Of a stretch of DNA of 51,555 nucleotides, positions 35,431 through 45,101 are shown piece after piece (position 1 is the stretch's first letter; every line of letters begins with the position of its first letter). Source of the DNA: Nitrospirales bacterium (lineage in GTDB: Bacteria; Nitrospirota; Nitrospiria; Nitrospirales; UBA8639). Location of the stretch: NCBI GenBank assembly GCA_012270585.1, contig JAAXIB010000013.1:1-51555 (forward strand), read 5' to 3'. The position numbers and the translations under genes are program-made. The notes beneath the pieces were generated by a model, which saw only the letters and a program-made list of their open reading frames with translations, did no database searches and was not told the origin of the DNA.

Positions 35431-36801
35431 ATGGACTGCGTTCTACGGCAAACGCTGGAGCGGGAAGTTAAGCTCAAGACGGGCCACCCGTTTCGCCTGC
35501 CCCATTTTCCGGGTGAACCGCTTCCTCCTCGACTGTTTACCTCCACCTACTTCGATACCGTTGATTTTAGGCTGGCCCGGTTGGAAGTGGAGATGACTTC
35601 CGGTCGCCCGACCCCGCCGGCACCCCTGGAAGATCTCCTGTTTGCCTTGTTGCGGCGTGAACCGTTGAGGGCCATTGCGAAACTCCAGACGCGTCGTTCC
35701 GGCATCAGGATTCAACCTCTTGACAGACCCATCGCCGACGTGGTCGTCGACCGGGTCAGGATTCTCAACACCCGGCGAGTGGTCGGGCATCTGAACGAGA
35801 TCGAAGTGGAACTCCGCTCAGGCAAGGAAAAGGAATTTGCCGCGATCGTGACGGCCCTTCGTGAAGCAGGTGCGTACGATGGAGATTCACGCCCGAAAGT
35901 TTTTCAAGCCTTAAACCTGAATTTTTCGAGTCCCTGTCTTCCCGAATCAGCTCCCTTCTCAGAACGCCTCAAGACCATCCTGCAAAAACAACTCCGGGAT
36001 ATCCTGCTCCACGACCCCGGAATGCGATTCGGCAAAGACTCGGAAGAACTCCACCAGATGCGTGTCGGGATCAGAAGGTTTCGAGCCCTCCTGCGGGCGT
36101 CGAGGGTCTTACTGGAGCCGGAATGGTATGCGTCCCTGCAAGAGGAACTCAGATGGCTGGGCGCTAAGCTTGGAACCGTTCGGGACCAGGACGTCCTGAT
36201 CGAGCAGCTTTATACGGAAGCCCACATTCTTCCCCCTGCAGAACGAAAAATGTTCGAACGATTGTTGACCACGTTTGAAACCCATCGTTCCCAAGCCCGC
36301 CGGCAACTACTCGACACCCTTCGTAGCGATCGCTATCTGGATCTCTTGAGCCGCCTCGAACGGGCCGCCCAAGCCCCGGCCTTGCGTGACGCCCCCGAGA
36401 GTTCTCTGATACACTTGGCTGCGCAAGAATTCAAAGAGTTGGTCAAAGCCGGCAAGCGTGGGACTGCCGACCCCTCGGATCGCGAACTGCATCAACTGAG
36501 AATTCGCACCAAACGGACGCGATATGCCGCCGAACTCGCCCTCGAAACCATGGGGAAACCCGCTATCCGGTTCGTCCGCCAAACCAAACGGAACCAGGAT
36601 ATCCTAGGTGAGCACCAGGACGCCGTCGTCACGGAGGAGCGACTCCGGCAATTGCTCCATACGACCCGTGGCGTGAAAACCGCGTTTGCCATCGGACAGA
36701 TCGTCGAAAGACTCCGGGCTCGTCGACGCCGTACGAAAGCAATTTTCCCACGAGAATGGGCGAAACTCAAAAAGCGCGGCCGTGAGGTGTTTGCCCTATG
36801 A
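35431..36801 (+). CDS. CYTH-CHAD domain protein with a shortened CYTH domain
   Basis: The 456-residue protein starts with the CYTH ExExK motif (EREVK, residues 10-14) and YFDTVDFRLARLEVEMTSG. CYTH domains normally have about 35 more residues of strand between YFDT..LAR and the LEVE segment, so an internal part of the tunnel fold is missing. From about residue 185 a complete CHAD domain follows with two histidine-bearing basic helices (HQMRVGIRRFRALLRA and HQLRIRTKRTRYAAELAL), which bind polyphosphate. The next gene is ppk1, fitting a polyphosphate-granule role. No ribosome site is obvious before the ATG. Confidence 0.85.
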   Translation: MDCVLRQTLEREVKLKTGHPFRLPHFPGEPLPPRLFTSTYFDTVDFRLARLEVEMTSGRPTPPAPLEDLLFALLRREPLRAIAKLQTRRSGIRIQPLDRPIADVVVDRVRILNTRRVVGHLNEIEVELRSGKEKEFAAIVTALREAGAYDGDSRPKVFQALNLNFSSPCLPESAPFSERLKTILQKQLRDILLHDPGMRFGKDSEELHQMRVGIRRFRALLRASRVLLEPEWYASLQEELRWLGAKLGTVRDQDVLIEQLYTEAHILPPAERKMFERLLTTFETHRSQARRQLLDTLRSDRYLDLLSRLERAAQAPALRDAPESSLIHLAAQEFKELVKAGKRGTADPSDRELHQLRIRTKRTRYAAELALETMGKPAIRFVRQTKRNQDILGEHQDAVVTEERLRQLLHTTRGVKTAFAIGQIVERLRARRRRTKAIFPREWAKLKKRGREVFAL

Positions 36802-36819
36802 CCTTCCTGAAGGTACTAC

Positions 36820-36845
36820 TCCCTCTCCCTGGGAGGGAGAGGGGT
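36820..36845. repeat. CCCTCTCCC/GGGAGAGGG hairpin repeat
   Basis: CCCTCTCCCTGGGAGGGAGA followed by GGGGTG lies in the CHAD-ppk1 gap. It is a compact copy of the dispersed family and lacks a T-tract, so it is not an obvious terminator. Confidence 0.6.
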
Positions 36846-36875
36846 GCATGACGCAATGAAACAGAGGTGAAACCC

Positions 36876-39026
36876 ATGGCAATCGGTTCCGCTGAAACCA
36901 AATCCCCGACTGTTTCTCCGACGTCGGACCTTGATGATCCCAAGCTGTATTTGAATCGCGAGCTCAGTTGGCTCCAATTCAACGCCCGCGTACTCGAGGA
37001 AGGGGAAGATCAAGGCAACCCGCTTTTGGAACGAGTGAAGTTTCTGTCGATCTTTTCGAGCAACCTGGATGAATTTTTCATGATTCGGATTTCAGGGTTG
37101 AGGGAACAATTGTCCGGCGGGGTGCGTGAAGGCCCTCCGGACGGCATGACCACCTCGGAACAGTTGACAGCCGTTCGGCAGGAAGTCCTGTGTCAACTGG
37201 CGCGGTTTTCCGACTGCTGGCAAAACGACATCCTGCCGAAGCTCAACGCCCAGGACGTGCACGTGCTTCGCTACCGTCAACTGCAACCGAAACAACAACA
37301 ATTACTCCGCGGGTATTTTTCCAAAGAAATCTTTCCGGCGCTCACCCCCTTGGCCTTCGATCCTTCCCATCCATTCCCCCATATTTCCAACCTGAGTTTG
37401 AATTTAGCCGTCGCGGGGAAGGATCCCGAGCGAGGAGAATGTTTCGCCCGCGTCAAAATCCCCAATATTTTCCCGCGTCTCGTCCGTATCCCCAGCGAAG
37501 ACATGGTCAACGAGGCGGACCAATTCGGCCTGCCCGACTCGGGAGCCGACAACTTCGTCTGGATCGAAGACGTTGTTGCCGCCAACCTCGACCTCCTGTT
37601 CCCGGGGATCACCATTCACGCGGCCCACCCCTTTCGGGTGACGCGGGACGCCGATTTCGAAATTGAAGAAGACGAGGCCGCCGACCTGTTGGCTTCGATT
37701 GAAGAGCAGGTGGACAACCGGCACTTCGGCTCGGTGATCCGGCTGGAAATCGACCAGGCGACGCCCGATCATATCCGGGACATCCTGATCAGGAATCTCT
37801 CGTTGGCTCCTTACCAGGTCTACACGCAGGACCTGCCTCTCGGTCTGTCCAGCCTCATGGAGTTGACGCGCATCGATCGATCGGATTTGAAATATCCACC
37901 GTTCGTTCCGGAGATCCCGGAGTCCCTCAATAAGAAGGAACCCCTGTTCTCGGTCATCCGGCGTGGCGACGTCGTGCTGTACCATCCCTACGACAGTTTT
38001 ACTCCGGTCGTCGATTTCGTGCGCGAGGCGGCCGGCGATCCCAACGTGCTGGCCATCAAACAGACCCTCTATCGAGTGGGAGCCAATTCCCCGATCGTCG
38101 AGGCGTTAATGGAAGCGAGAGTCAACGGGAAACAGGTCGCGGTCCTGCTTGAGCTTAAGGCGCGATTCGATGAAGAAAACAACATCGAATGGGCCAGGAA
38201 ACTGGAGGATGAGGGCATCCACGTGGTCTATGGGGTCTTTGGGCTGAAAACCCACGCCAAGATGTGCCTGGTCATCCGGCGCGACGAGGACAGCATCCGG
38301 CGGTACGTCCACCTGGGCACGGGCAACTATAATCCGGTGACGAGCCGGATGTATACCGACCTCAGTTTCTTTACCTGCGACCCGGCCGTGGGCGCGGACG
38401 TGGCCGATCTCTTCAACGCGTTAACCGGCTACTCACGTAAAAATTCCTACGTCAAACTGCTCGTGGCGCCTCAATTGATGCGGGAACAACTTCTGGAGCG
38501 GATTGAGCAGGAGATTCGACGGCACCAGGAAAAGGGAGACGGGTACATGGCGTTCAAGATGAACGCCCTCGTGGACACACAATGTATTCAAGCGCTCTAT
38601 CGGGCATCCCAAGCCGGTGTCAAAATCGACCTTCAGGTTCGAGGGGTCTGCGCGCTTCGTCCGGGGATTCCCGGAATCAGTGAAACCATCACCGTAACCT
38701 CGGTCGTCGGCCGATTTCTGGAACACGCACGACTCTATTATTTTCGCAATGGCGGGCAGGAAGAACTGTTTCTCGGAAGCGCTGATCTCATGCCCCGTAA
38801 TTTGGACCGGCGCGTCGAACTCCTGTTCCCGGTCGAGTCATCTCAACTTCGGAAAGTCCTCGTCGAAGACCTTCTGCAAGTGGCTCTTCACGACAACGTC
38901 AAGACCCGCCAGTTGCTGTCGAACGGGGACTATACCCGTCTCCAGCTCGTACCCGAGCATTCCCCCCTGAGTTCCCAGGAATGGTTTCTGGAAAATTGGA
39001 GAAGCCGCGGCACGAGTGCCTTGTAA
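36876..39026 (+). CDS. ppk1: Polyphosphate kinase 1
   Basis: PPK1 makes polyphosphate from ATP reversibly through a phosphohistidine intermediate. The 716-residue protein shows LYLNRELSWLQFNARVLEE at the N-terminus, NLDEFFMIRISG, the catalytic histidine in LKTHAKMCLVIRR, RYVHLGTGNYNP and the second conserved histidine-domain region LGSADLMPRNLDRRVELLFP. I use the ATG at 36876, which has GAGGTG seven bases upstream, rather than the GTG at 36867. It follows the CHAD gene and converges with phoU. Polyphosphate synthesis next to pst and ppx is coherent. Confidence 0.97.
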   Translation: MAIGSAETKSPTVSPTSDLDDPKLYLNRELSWLQFNARVLEEGEDQGNPLLERVKFLSIFSSNLDEFFMIRISGLREQLSGGVREGPPDGMTTSEQLTAVRQEVLCQLARFSDCWQNDILPKLNAQDVHVLRYRQLQPKQQQLLRGYFSKEIFPALTPLAFDPSHPFPHISNLSLNLAVAGKDPERGECFARVKIPNIFPRLVRIPSEDMVNEADQFGLPDSGADNFVWIEDVVAANLDLLFPGITIHAAHPFRVTRDADFEIEEDEAADLLASIEEQVDNRHFGSVIRLEIDQATPDHIRDILIRNLSLAPYQVYTQDLPLGLSSLMELTRIDRSDLKYPPFVPEIPESLNKKEPLFSVIRRGDVVLYHPYDSFTPVVDFVREAAGDPNVLAIKQTLYRVGANSPIVEALMEARVNGKQVAVLLELKARFDEENNIEWARKLEDEGIHVVYGVFGLKTHAKMCLVIRRDEDSIRRYVHLGTGNYNPVTSRMYTDLSFFTCDPAVGADVADLFNALTGYSRKNSYVKLLVAPQLMREQLLERIEQEIRRHQEKGDGYMAFKMNALVDTQCIQALYRASQAGVKIDLQVRGVCALRPGIPGISETITVTSVVGRFLEHARLYYFRNGGQEELFLGSADLMPRNLDRRVELLFPVESSQLRKVLVEDLLQVALHDNVKTRQLLSNGDYTRLQLVPEHSPLSSQEWFLENWRSRGTSAL

Positions 39027-39445
39027 CGGCCTTGCCTCGCTTCTCGCCGTCTTTCGAAATTGCCGGGCACAATGATCGTTGTAAGGACCTACTCGCTGAA
39101 TGCACGAAGGTGAAATTTATCACCATTTTAGAGATATATTACATCATAATAGTGTCATTCTAGTACAATTTAGATGCAAATTGAGTGTTTTTCTGAACAT
39201 TTATGATTGTCTGTCATCCCCAACTCCCTCTCTGTCATCCTTGACGCTTGCCCTCGATGTTTGTAATCGAGGATCCAGAGTTTTTGCTTTTCCCCCCTCA
39301 CCCCAGCCCTCTCCCACGATGGGGAGAGGGGGAATCGGGAATGACAAAAGAAGGTTATTTTCATACCAATGACAGATAAGGGAACCGGGGTGTCAGGAGG
39401 CGTGGTGTCGCGCCGCAGCCCGCGGGCACCGCCGGGCCTGGAGGC
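39027..39445. other. Convergent ppk1/phoU intergenic region, repeat-rich
   Basis: 419 bases without a gene. It is AT-rich at first (about 39110-39200), then holds a GATCC-type repeat relative near 39232-39285, a CCCTCTCCC hairpin at 39294-39332 and a TTTTCATACCAATGACA copy near 39358 shared with the window start. Confidence 0.55.
39294..39332. repeat. CCCTCACCCCAGCCCTCTCCC-type hairpin repeat
   Basis: CCCCTCACCCCAGCCCTCTC followed by CCACGATGGGGAGAGGG, nearly identical to the copy at 27191. Confidence 0.7.
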
Positions 39446-40114
39446 TCAGATCGCTTGCGGGGGGATCGTATGGCGGATGATTTTTCCTTCAACCATATAG
39501 ACCACCAGTTCCGCGACGTTCGTCGCATGGTCGGCAATCCGTTCAATGTACTTTGAAATAAAGGAAAGCCGAATGGCCCGGCTGATCGTCTTGGGATTTT
39601 CCATCATGAAGGACAAGAGTTCCCTGAACAACTGTTCCGTCAGAATATCGACGAAGTCATCATCCTGAATGACTTTCCTGGCCAACGCCGAATCCATTTT
39701 GACAAAGGCGTCCAACGATTCTTTCACCATGATACGGGCACGCTCGGCCATGTGAGGAATGTCGATATACGGCTTCAACTGGGGCTCTTCGCTGAGTTCG
39801 ATCGATCGCTCGCAGATGTTTTCCGCCAAATCGCTCATCCGCTCCAATTCAGAAGAAATCTTCATGGCGGTAGTCACAAAGCGTAAATCTTTGGCGACCG
39901 GCTGATATCGGACCAACGCATCAAGAGACATTTCATCAATTTCCACGTCCAACGCATTCACGTTGCGATCGTTCTCGATGACCCGCTGCGCCAGGGCCTC
40001 ATCGCGTTCGACCAGGGCGGTCATGGCATTCCTGATCTGGTCTTCGACCAGGGAACCCATCGTGAGAATCTTGTGCTTGATTCTGTCAAACTCTTCTTCG
40101 AAGTGACGTTCCAT
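39446..40114 (-). CDS. phoU: Phosphate signalling protein PhoU
   Basis: PhoU modulates Pst transport and keeps PhoR quiet when phosphate is plentiful. The 222-residue protein is two PhoU three-helix bundles. Seen here are the N-terminal HFEEEFDRIKHKILTMGSLV, the E/D-rich metal-binding motifs ALDVEIDEMSLDAL and ERMSDLAENICERS in the first half, and ERIADHATNVAELVVYM in the second. It is 32 bases downstream of pstB and the last gene of the pst operon. Confidence 0.97.
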   Translation of the reverse strand: MERHFEEEFDRIKHKILTMGSLVEDQIRNAMTALVERDEALAQRVIENDRNVNALDVEIDEMSLDALVRYQPVAKDLRFVTTAMKISSELERMSDLAENICERSIELSEEPQLKPYIDIPHMAERARIMVKESLDAFVKMDSALARKVIQDDDFVDILTEQLFRELLSFMMENPKTISRAIRLSFISKYIERIADHATNVAELVVYMVEGKIIRHTIPPQAI

Positions 40115-40146
40115 ATCTTCTCATTTCCTCTTCAAACCCGGTCTCC

Positions 40147-41004
40147 TCACCCAAAACGACCGGTCACGTAATCTTCGGTCCGGCTGTCCGATGGATTGGT
40201 AAAAATGGTTTTGGTCGCGGCGTATTCAATCAATTCCCCCATGAGAAAAAAGCCCGTCAGGTCGGAGATGCGCGCGGCCTGTTGCATGTTATGCGTGACA
40301 ATCACCACGGTGAGTTGCTCCTTCAAGGAATGCAACAACTCTTCGATCTTCGCGGTCGATATGGGATCAAGCGCCGAACAGGGCTCATCCATCAGTAAGA
40401 CTTCGGGGTTGACGGCCAAGGCCCGCGCAATACACAAGCGCTGTTGTTGCCCCCCGGACAGGCTCAGCGCGCTGTGATGCAGGCGATCCTTGACTTCTTC
40501 CCAGAGTCCCGCGCCCTGCAGGCTTTTTTCGACAATTCCGTCCAGTACGGAACGGCGCCGTATTCCCTGTAGCTGCGGTCCATACACCACGTTCTGGTAA
40601 ATCGACTTGGGAAACGGATTTACTTTCTGGAAGACCATGCCGACCCTGGTCCGCAGGTCGGTCACGTCCACCGACGGATCGTAAATGTCCTTGCCGTCAA
40701 GACAAATCCTGCCGATGAGTCGTGCCCCTTCAACCAGATCGTTTAACCGATTGAAACACCGTAATAACGTCGACTTCCCGCAACCGGACGGACCGATAAA
40801 GGCCGTGACCTGATGCGTCGGGACGGTCAGGGCGACGTTGAACAGCGCCTGCTTCTCGCCATAAAAAAAGTTGGTCTCTTCGACCGTGATCTTGGAGTTG
40901 TTGTCTTGAGAACGTTCAGAAGAAGCCATGGTTGTTTCCGTCGTCTGCGTGTGTTGGGCAGCAGTTTGATGCGGTTGTGGTAACGTGTCAATTCGTGAAT
41001 TCAT
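40147..41004 (-). CDS. pstB: Phosphate ABC transporter ATPase
   Basis: PstB hydrolyses ATP to power the PstSCAB phosphate importer on the cytoplasmic side. The 285-residue protein has Walker A ([19 protein letters not shown]), the signature [16 protein letters not shown], Walker B ([13 protein letters not shown]) and the switch histidine in [14 protein letters not shown]. The first 35 residues form a polar glutamine/threonine-rich extension absent from typical PstB; a later start at 40929 would remove most of it. It is 21 bases after pstA. Confidence 0.97.
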   Translation of the reverse strand: MNSRIDTLPQPHQTAAQHTQTTETTMASSERSQDNNSKITVEETNFFYGEKQALFNVALTVPTHQVTAFIGPSGCGKSTLLRCFNRLNDLVEGARLIGRICLDGKDIYDPSVDVTDLRTRVGMVFQKVNPFPKSIYQNVVYGPQLQGIRRRSVLDGIVEKSLQGAGLWEEVKDRLHHSALSLSGGQQQRLCIARALAVNPEVLLMDEPCSALDPISTAKIEELLHSLKEQLTVVIVTHNMQQAARISDLTGFFLMGELIEYAATKTIFTNPSDSRTEDYVTGRFG

Positions 41005-41025
41005 AATATTGAAACCAGTTGAACC

Positions 41026-42660
41026 TTACACCGCCGACGCCTTGAACTTTTTCTGCATGTAATTGCGGAGGGCCACGGCGCTGAGATTCAACACAATGAC
41101 CACCATGACCAGGATCAGGGTGGTGACGTACACCATCGGCTTCGCCGCTTCCACGTTGGGGGACTGAAAGCCTACGTCGAAGATATGGAAGCCCAGGTGC
41201 ATGAATTTGCGTTCGAAGTGCAGAAACGGGAAATGGTGGTCCAAGGGAAGCGCCGGGGCCAATTTGACGACCCCGGTCAACATCAAGGGGGCTACTTCAC
41301 CCGTTGCGCGTGCCACCGCGAGAATCAGTCCCGTCAAAATGCCCGGCAGGGCGCAGGGAAGGATCACGCGCAGCATACTTTCAAACTTGGTCGCGCCCAA
41401 CGCCAGGGACCCTTCACGGTATTCTCGGGGGACGGCTGAAAGCCCTTCTTCCGTGGACACGATCACCACCGGAACCGTCAACAGGGCCAAAGTAAACGAC
41501 GCCCACAGAATGCCACCCGTGCCATACGTCGGAGTCGGCAACGCTTCGGGATAGAATAGGTTGTCAATGGTCCCGCCGACCGCATAGACGAAGAACCCCA
41601 ACCCGAAGACGCCGAACACGATCGACGGCACGCCGGCCAAGTTATTCACGGCAATGCGGATCACCCGCACGATCAGTCCCTGGCGCGCGTACTCCCGCAG
41701 GTAGAACGCAGCCAGAACCCCGAACGGCACCACGGCTACGCTCATGATCAATACCATCATGACGGTGCCAAAGATCGCCGGGAAAATGCCCCCTTCGGTA
41801 TTGGCTTCCCGTGGTTCTTCGCTCAACACGGACCAAAAATTCATGAAGTATCTGAGCATTTTTTCGAAGAAGCCCATGTCGTTGGGACGAAGGGCTTTCA
41901 CGATTTGACCGACCACGAGGCGTTTCTCCCGGCCGTTTGTCTCGACGAGGAGCACGGAATGCTCGTCGAGTTTGCGGCTCAATGCCCGAAGGGTCTCAAC
42001 GTGCTTCCGGTATCGGGTTTCCAACCGATTGGTGTCGGCTTGGAACTCGGCTACTTCCGGGGTTTCACGTTGACCTTGTAATCCCAACTCCCGGATTCTC
42101 AAACGGGTTTCTTCGATTTCATAATTTATGTCGCCGATGACGTCTCGTTGCAGGTGCTCAATCTCGTCATGCAGATCATTGGCCCGCTCGATCAGCGGCT
42201 GTAACGCCTTCCATCCTTCCTGATTGCCGGAAGCGACGACGGCTTCGCCGCGTGAGACCTCCCGAATCCGGCCGTAAAAATTCCCCCATTCCCTCCGTTC
42301 AAACGCCGCCACGTCTTTCGGGAAGTCCGCCGACGTGATCTGATCGGTATCGACCCACCTGAAGTCCAGGCCATAGAGGTCACGATTCCCGACTTTCAGC
42401 CTCACCCGCGTTTTTCCTTCGGGAAATTCCGGTGTCTCCGAATGGGGGATGACTTCTTCCCCTTTCAATTCTCCGAGCACGTGCGTGCCGTCCGTGAGTG
42501 TCATTTCCACAAGGGCATGGGGCCAGAAAAACCCGAGGCCATTGATCATAATCAGGAGAAGGACGCCGCCGACCATGAGAAGTGAGGCGGCTACTGCCGT
42601 GCCGCACAACCATACGAACAGGGTCCCTGAGTCGAGAAATTTTTTGATCCTGTCAGACAT
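41026..42660 (-). CDS. pstA: Phosphate ABC transporter permease, long form
   Basis: The C-terminal 280 residues are a standard PstA permease with six membrane segments and the EREGSLALGATKFE-like coupling loop (YREGSLALGATKFESML). The 544-residue total is nearly twice the usual length. After a first membrane helix (about 19-40) comes a 230-residue extracytoplasmic insert with strands and a coiled coil (LIERANDLHDEIEHLQRDVI; TRLRIRELGL). Long PstA forms occur in several Gram-negative groups; the insert's role is unknown. It pairs with an enlarged PstC 9 bases upstream. Confidence 0.94.
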   Translation of the reverse strand: MSDRIKKFLDSGTLFVWLCGTAVAASLLMVGGVLLLIMINGLGFFWPHALVEMTLTDGTHVLGELKGEEVIPHSETPEFPEGKTRVRLKVGNRDLYGLDFRWVDTDQITSADFPKDVAAFERREWGNFYGRIREVSRGEAVVASGNQEGWKALQPLIERANDLHDEIEHLQRDVIGDINYEIEETRLRIRELGLQGQRETPEVAEFQADTNRLETRYRKHVETLRALSRKLDEHSVLLVETNGREKRLVVGQIVKALRPNDMGFFEKMLRYFMNFWSVLSEEPREANTEGGIFPAIFGTVMMVLIMSVAVVPFGVLAAFYLREYARQGLIVRVIRIAVNNLAGVPSIVFGVFGLGFFVYAVGGTIDNLFYPEALPTPTYGTGGILWASFTLALLTVPVVIVSTEEGLSAVPREYREGSLALGATKFESMLRVILPCALPGILTGLILAVARATGEVAPLMLTGVVKLAPALPLDHHFPFLHFERKFMHLGFHIFDVGFQSPNVEAAKPMVYVTTLILVMVVIVLNLSAVALRNYMQKKFKASAV

Positions 42661-42669
42661 GGAATCCCT

Positions 42670-44970
42670 TTAAAATTGGCTGTATCTGGCCCGCAGCCGC
42701 TGCCGGACAATTTCCGCGAGGGTGTTGACGATGGACGTAAATACGAACAACAGCAGACCGGCCAGGAACAGTAGACGATACAGCGTGCCCCCATGCGGGG
42801 CTTCGGGCATCTCCACGGCAATGTTCGCTGATAAGGTTCGGAATCCATTAAAGAGGTTCATGTCCATTACCGGGGTGTTGCCCGTCGCCATCAGCACGAT
42901 CATGGTTTCTCCCACGACCCGCCCCAACCCGATCATGAGAGCGGAGAACACTCCCGGACTCGCCGAGATGATGACCAATTTCGTCAGGGTCTGCCACGGG
43001 GTGGCCCCGAGAGCCAATGATCCGGCGATCAGATGGGGCGGGACGTTGCTCAGCGAATCCTCGCTGATGCTGAAAATCGTGGGGATCACGGCCATGCCCA
43101 TGGCAAAGGCAATGACCAACGCGTTTCGCTGGTCGTACGTCAACCCGAACGTCGACAGCAACCATTGCTTATAGTTCGCATCGAAGAGCCAGAATTCAAT
43201 CTGGTGATTCAACTGGAGACAGCACCACACCGTTCCGGCGAGGACCAGTACGAACACCGCTAATTCCCTCACGTTTCCCGCGTGGCCCTTCAGGCGTGCA
43301 GGAAGAAATTGCCAACCGACGCAGACCAACACCACGGCCAGCGGGGCCAGGAGAAACATGGCGACCACGGCGGGGAAAATTTTTTCCAACAACGGCGCGA
43401 ACCACAACCCGGCCAGGAAGCCCAGGACAACCGTCGGGAAGGCCGCCATGATCTCCACGACCGGTTTGACCACGGCGCGAATGTTGGGACGCATGAACAT
43501 CGCGGTATAGATCGCTCCCAGCACGGCGAGGGGCGTCGCCAGCAACATCGCGTAGATCGTCCCTTTCAGCGTGCCGAACATGATCGGCCACAGGCCGAAT
43601 TTCGGCTCGAACGCGTCGGACCCACCGGTTGATTGCCAAATATGGAGAGGCTCTTCGTACCCTTCATAGAGTACGGGAAAGAACAAGGACGAAAACGTGG
43701 ATTCGGGATGTTCATTCTCAATGTCATAGGTGCTCAGCCGTCCCGAGTCATCGAGCACCAAGGCGCCGTCGGTTTTCGGTGCAAACATCGCAGACACAAT
43801 GGCGGAACCGTTTCCGGGGATTTGGATGAGCGTCTGACCGGAGGTCGAATGATGCACGGCCACCTCACCCGACGCGTCGGCCGTGAGAAACCCTTTATCC
43901 CGAAGCGACGGGGAAATGACGGTCACAGTCCCCCCATGCGGAGCCAGGTCCCGAATCTTTTGAAGACGGGGATCACCTCCCACGTCCGGATCGATCACGG
44001 ACATCCACACGGCGACCGTTCCTCTTCCCGTCCCGACCACGATGGACCGATCGCCAATGAGATAGGAAAGGGCGGTGATGGACGTCCCGGCGGAGTACAT
44101 CCCCATCAGTCTCGGGTTTTGGATATCCCGAATGTCCCAGTACAGCAACCTGCCGTCTTCCGTGCCTCCCAAAAGGGTTTCGCCCAAGTCGTCCAGGAGC
44201 AGCACCGACAGCGCAGCCACGCCTTCATCGGTGATCTCGGCCTGTAAGAGTTCCGCTTCCGTTTCAAGCGCAAACAGCCCCTCGGCCTCCGATTCCTGCA
44301 TCTTGGTGAGAAATAATCGTCCCGACCCGGTCAAGGCGGCGGCGATGGTGCCGCTGTCCGTCTCCCGGTAGGCCAATCGCACAATGGGGGCACCGGTCGG
44401 GACGGCCTCGAACGGCTCGCCCGAGGTCACCACCGGTTCGGTTTTTCGTACGTCATCTTCGAACGCGATTCGAAACGTGACGTACAAAGGAATGACTCGA
44501 CCGATTCTCGTCCCAAGCCCGTAGACGTGGTTTTTCCCCGGAGAGCGGGCCAGCGAGGTAATTTCCCCGTTCTCGAAATCCGGCACGGACTTGAGAGGGA
44601 TCGGGGTGCCGGCGGAAAACGCATAGAACGCAATGTCCCCGTTGCGGAGTACATATCCCACTTCCATGTATTCATTGATCCCCACACTGACGTTTTGTGG
44701 TTCCTGAGGAGCCTCACCTAATGTGTCGATTCGCACGGAGGTTTCCCGGCTCCACGAAGCGGCATAGAATAATGGAGCGACTTCAATGAACAGATAGGCA
44801 AAAATACCAAAGATGCTGAAGATCGTCGCCCATCCTCCAAGGGTGATCACTCCCCTCGCGCCATGATCGGCCCAACGCCGTAATGTCCGGGAGGTCATCT
44901 TCGAAAGGAACGACGACCCAGGAGGGGATGCCATCTCAACCTGACTCGCTGTGGGATCAGCCTGGTTCAT
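42670..44970 (-). CDS. pstC: Phosphate ABC transporter permease with propeller-like insert
   Basis: The 766-residue protein has a standard permease in its C-terminal third (MFGTLKGTIYAMLLATPLAV; LIAGSLALGATPWQTLTKL as coupling loop). After the first membrane helix, about 400 extracytoplasmic residues contain WD/PQQ-propeller-like strands (DGRLLYWDIRDIQNPRL, GRGTVAVWMSVIDPD, SGEVAVHHSTSGQTLIQI, SGRLSTYDIENEHPES). Enlarged PstC proteins are known in proteobacteria. A propeller facing the periplasm could contact PstS, PhoR or the envelope; that is inference. It lies between pstS and pstA. Confidence 0.93.
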   Translation of the reverse strand: MNQADPTASQVEMASPPGSSFLSKMTSRTLRRWADHGARGVITLGGWATIFSIFGIFAYLFIEVAPLFYAASWSRETSVRIDTLGEAPQEPQNVSVGINEYMEVGYVLRNGDIAFYAFSAGTPIPLKSVPDFENGEITSLARSPGKNHVYGLGTRIGRVIPLYVTFRIAFEDDVRKTEPVVTSGEPFEAVPTGAPIVRLAYRETDSGTIAAALTGSGRLFLTKMQESEAEGLFALETEAELLQAEITDEGVAALSVLLLDDLGETLLGGTEDGRLLYWDIRDIQNPRLMGMYSAGTSITALSYLIGDRSIVVGTGRGTVAVWMSVIDPDVGGDPRLQKIRDLAPHGGTVTVISPSLRDKGFLTADASGEVAVHHSTSGQTLIQIPGNGSAIVSAMFAPKTDGALVLDDSGRLSTYDIENEHPESTFSSLFFPVLYEGYEEPLHIWQSTGGSDAFEPKFGLWPIMFGTLKGTIYAMLLATPLAVLGAIYTAMFMRPNIRAVVKPVVEIMAAFPTVVLGFLAGLWFAPLLEKIFPAVVAMFLLAPLAVVLVCVGWQFLPARLKGHAGNVRELAVFVLVLAGTVWCCLQLNHQIEFWLFDANYKQWLLSTFGLTYDQRNALVIAFAMGMAVIPTIFSISEDSLSNVPPHLIAGSLALGATPWQTLTKLVIISASPGVFSALMIGLGRVVGETMIVLMATGNTPVMDMNLFNGFRTLSANIAVEMPEAPHGGTLYRLLFLAGLLLFVFTSIVNTLAEIVRQRLRARYSQF

Positions 44971-45000
44971 GAGGAAGTCGTTGACGCGTAAATAACAAAG

Positions 45001-45034
45001 CCATATCCGAAAGCCGAGGCTTTGCAGGACATGG
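45001..45034 (-). terminator. Intercistronic hairpin between pstS and pstC
   Basis: CCAT-CC-AAAGCC pairs with GGCTTT-GG-ATGG in a nested stem, followed on the minus strand by CTTTGTTATTT. It could partly terminate or protect the pstS message and raise PstS over the membrane subunits, as in other pst operons. Confidence 0.5.
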
Positions 45035-45101
45035 CCTTGTCATTATTTGTTCTCAATAGTCGTACACTTCGGCTTTCAGGTCAAGCCAAGACGACCGACG
45101 C

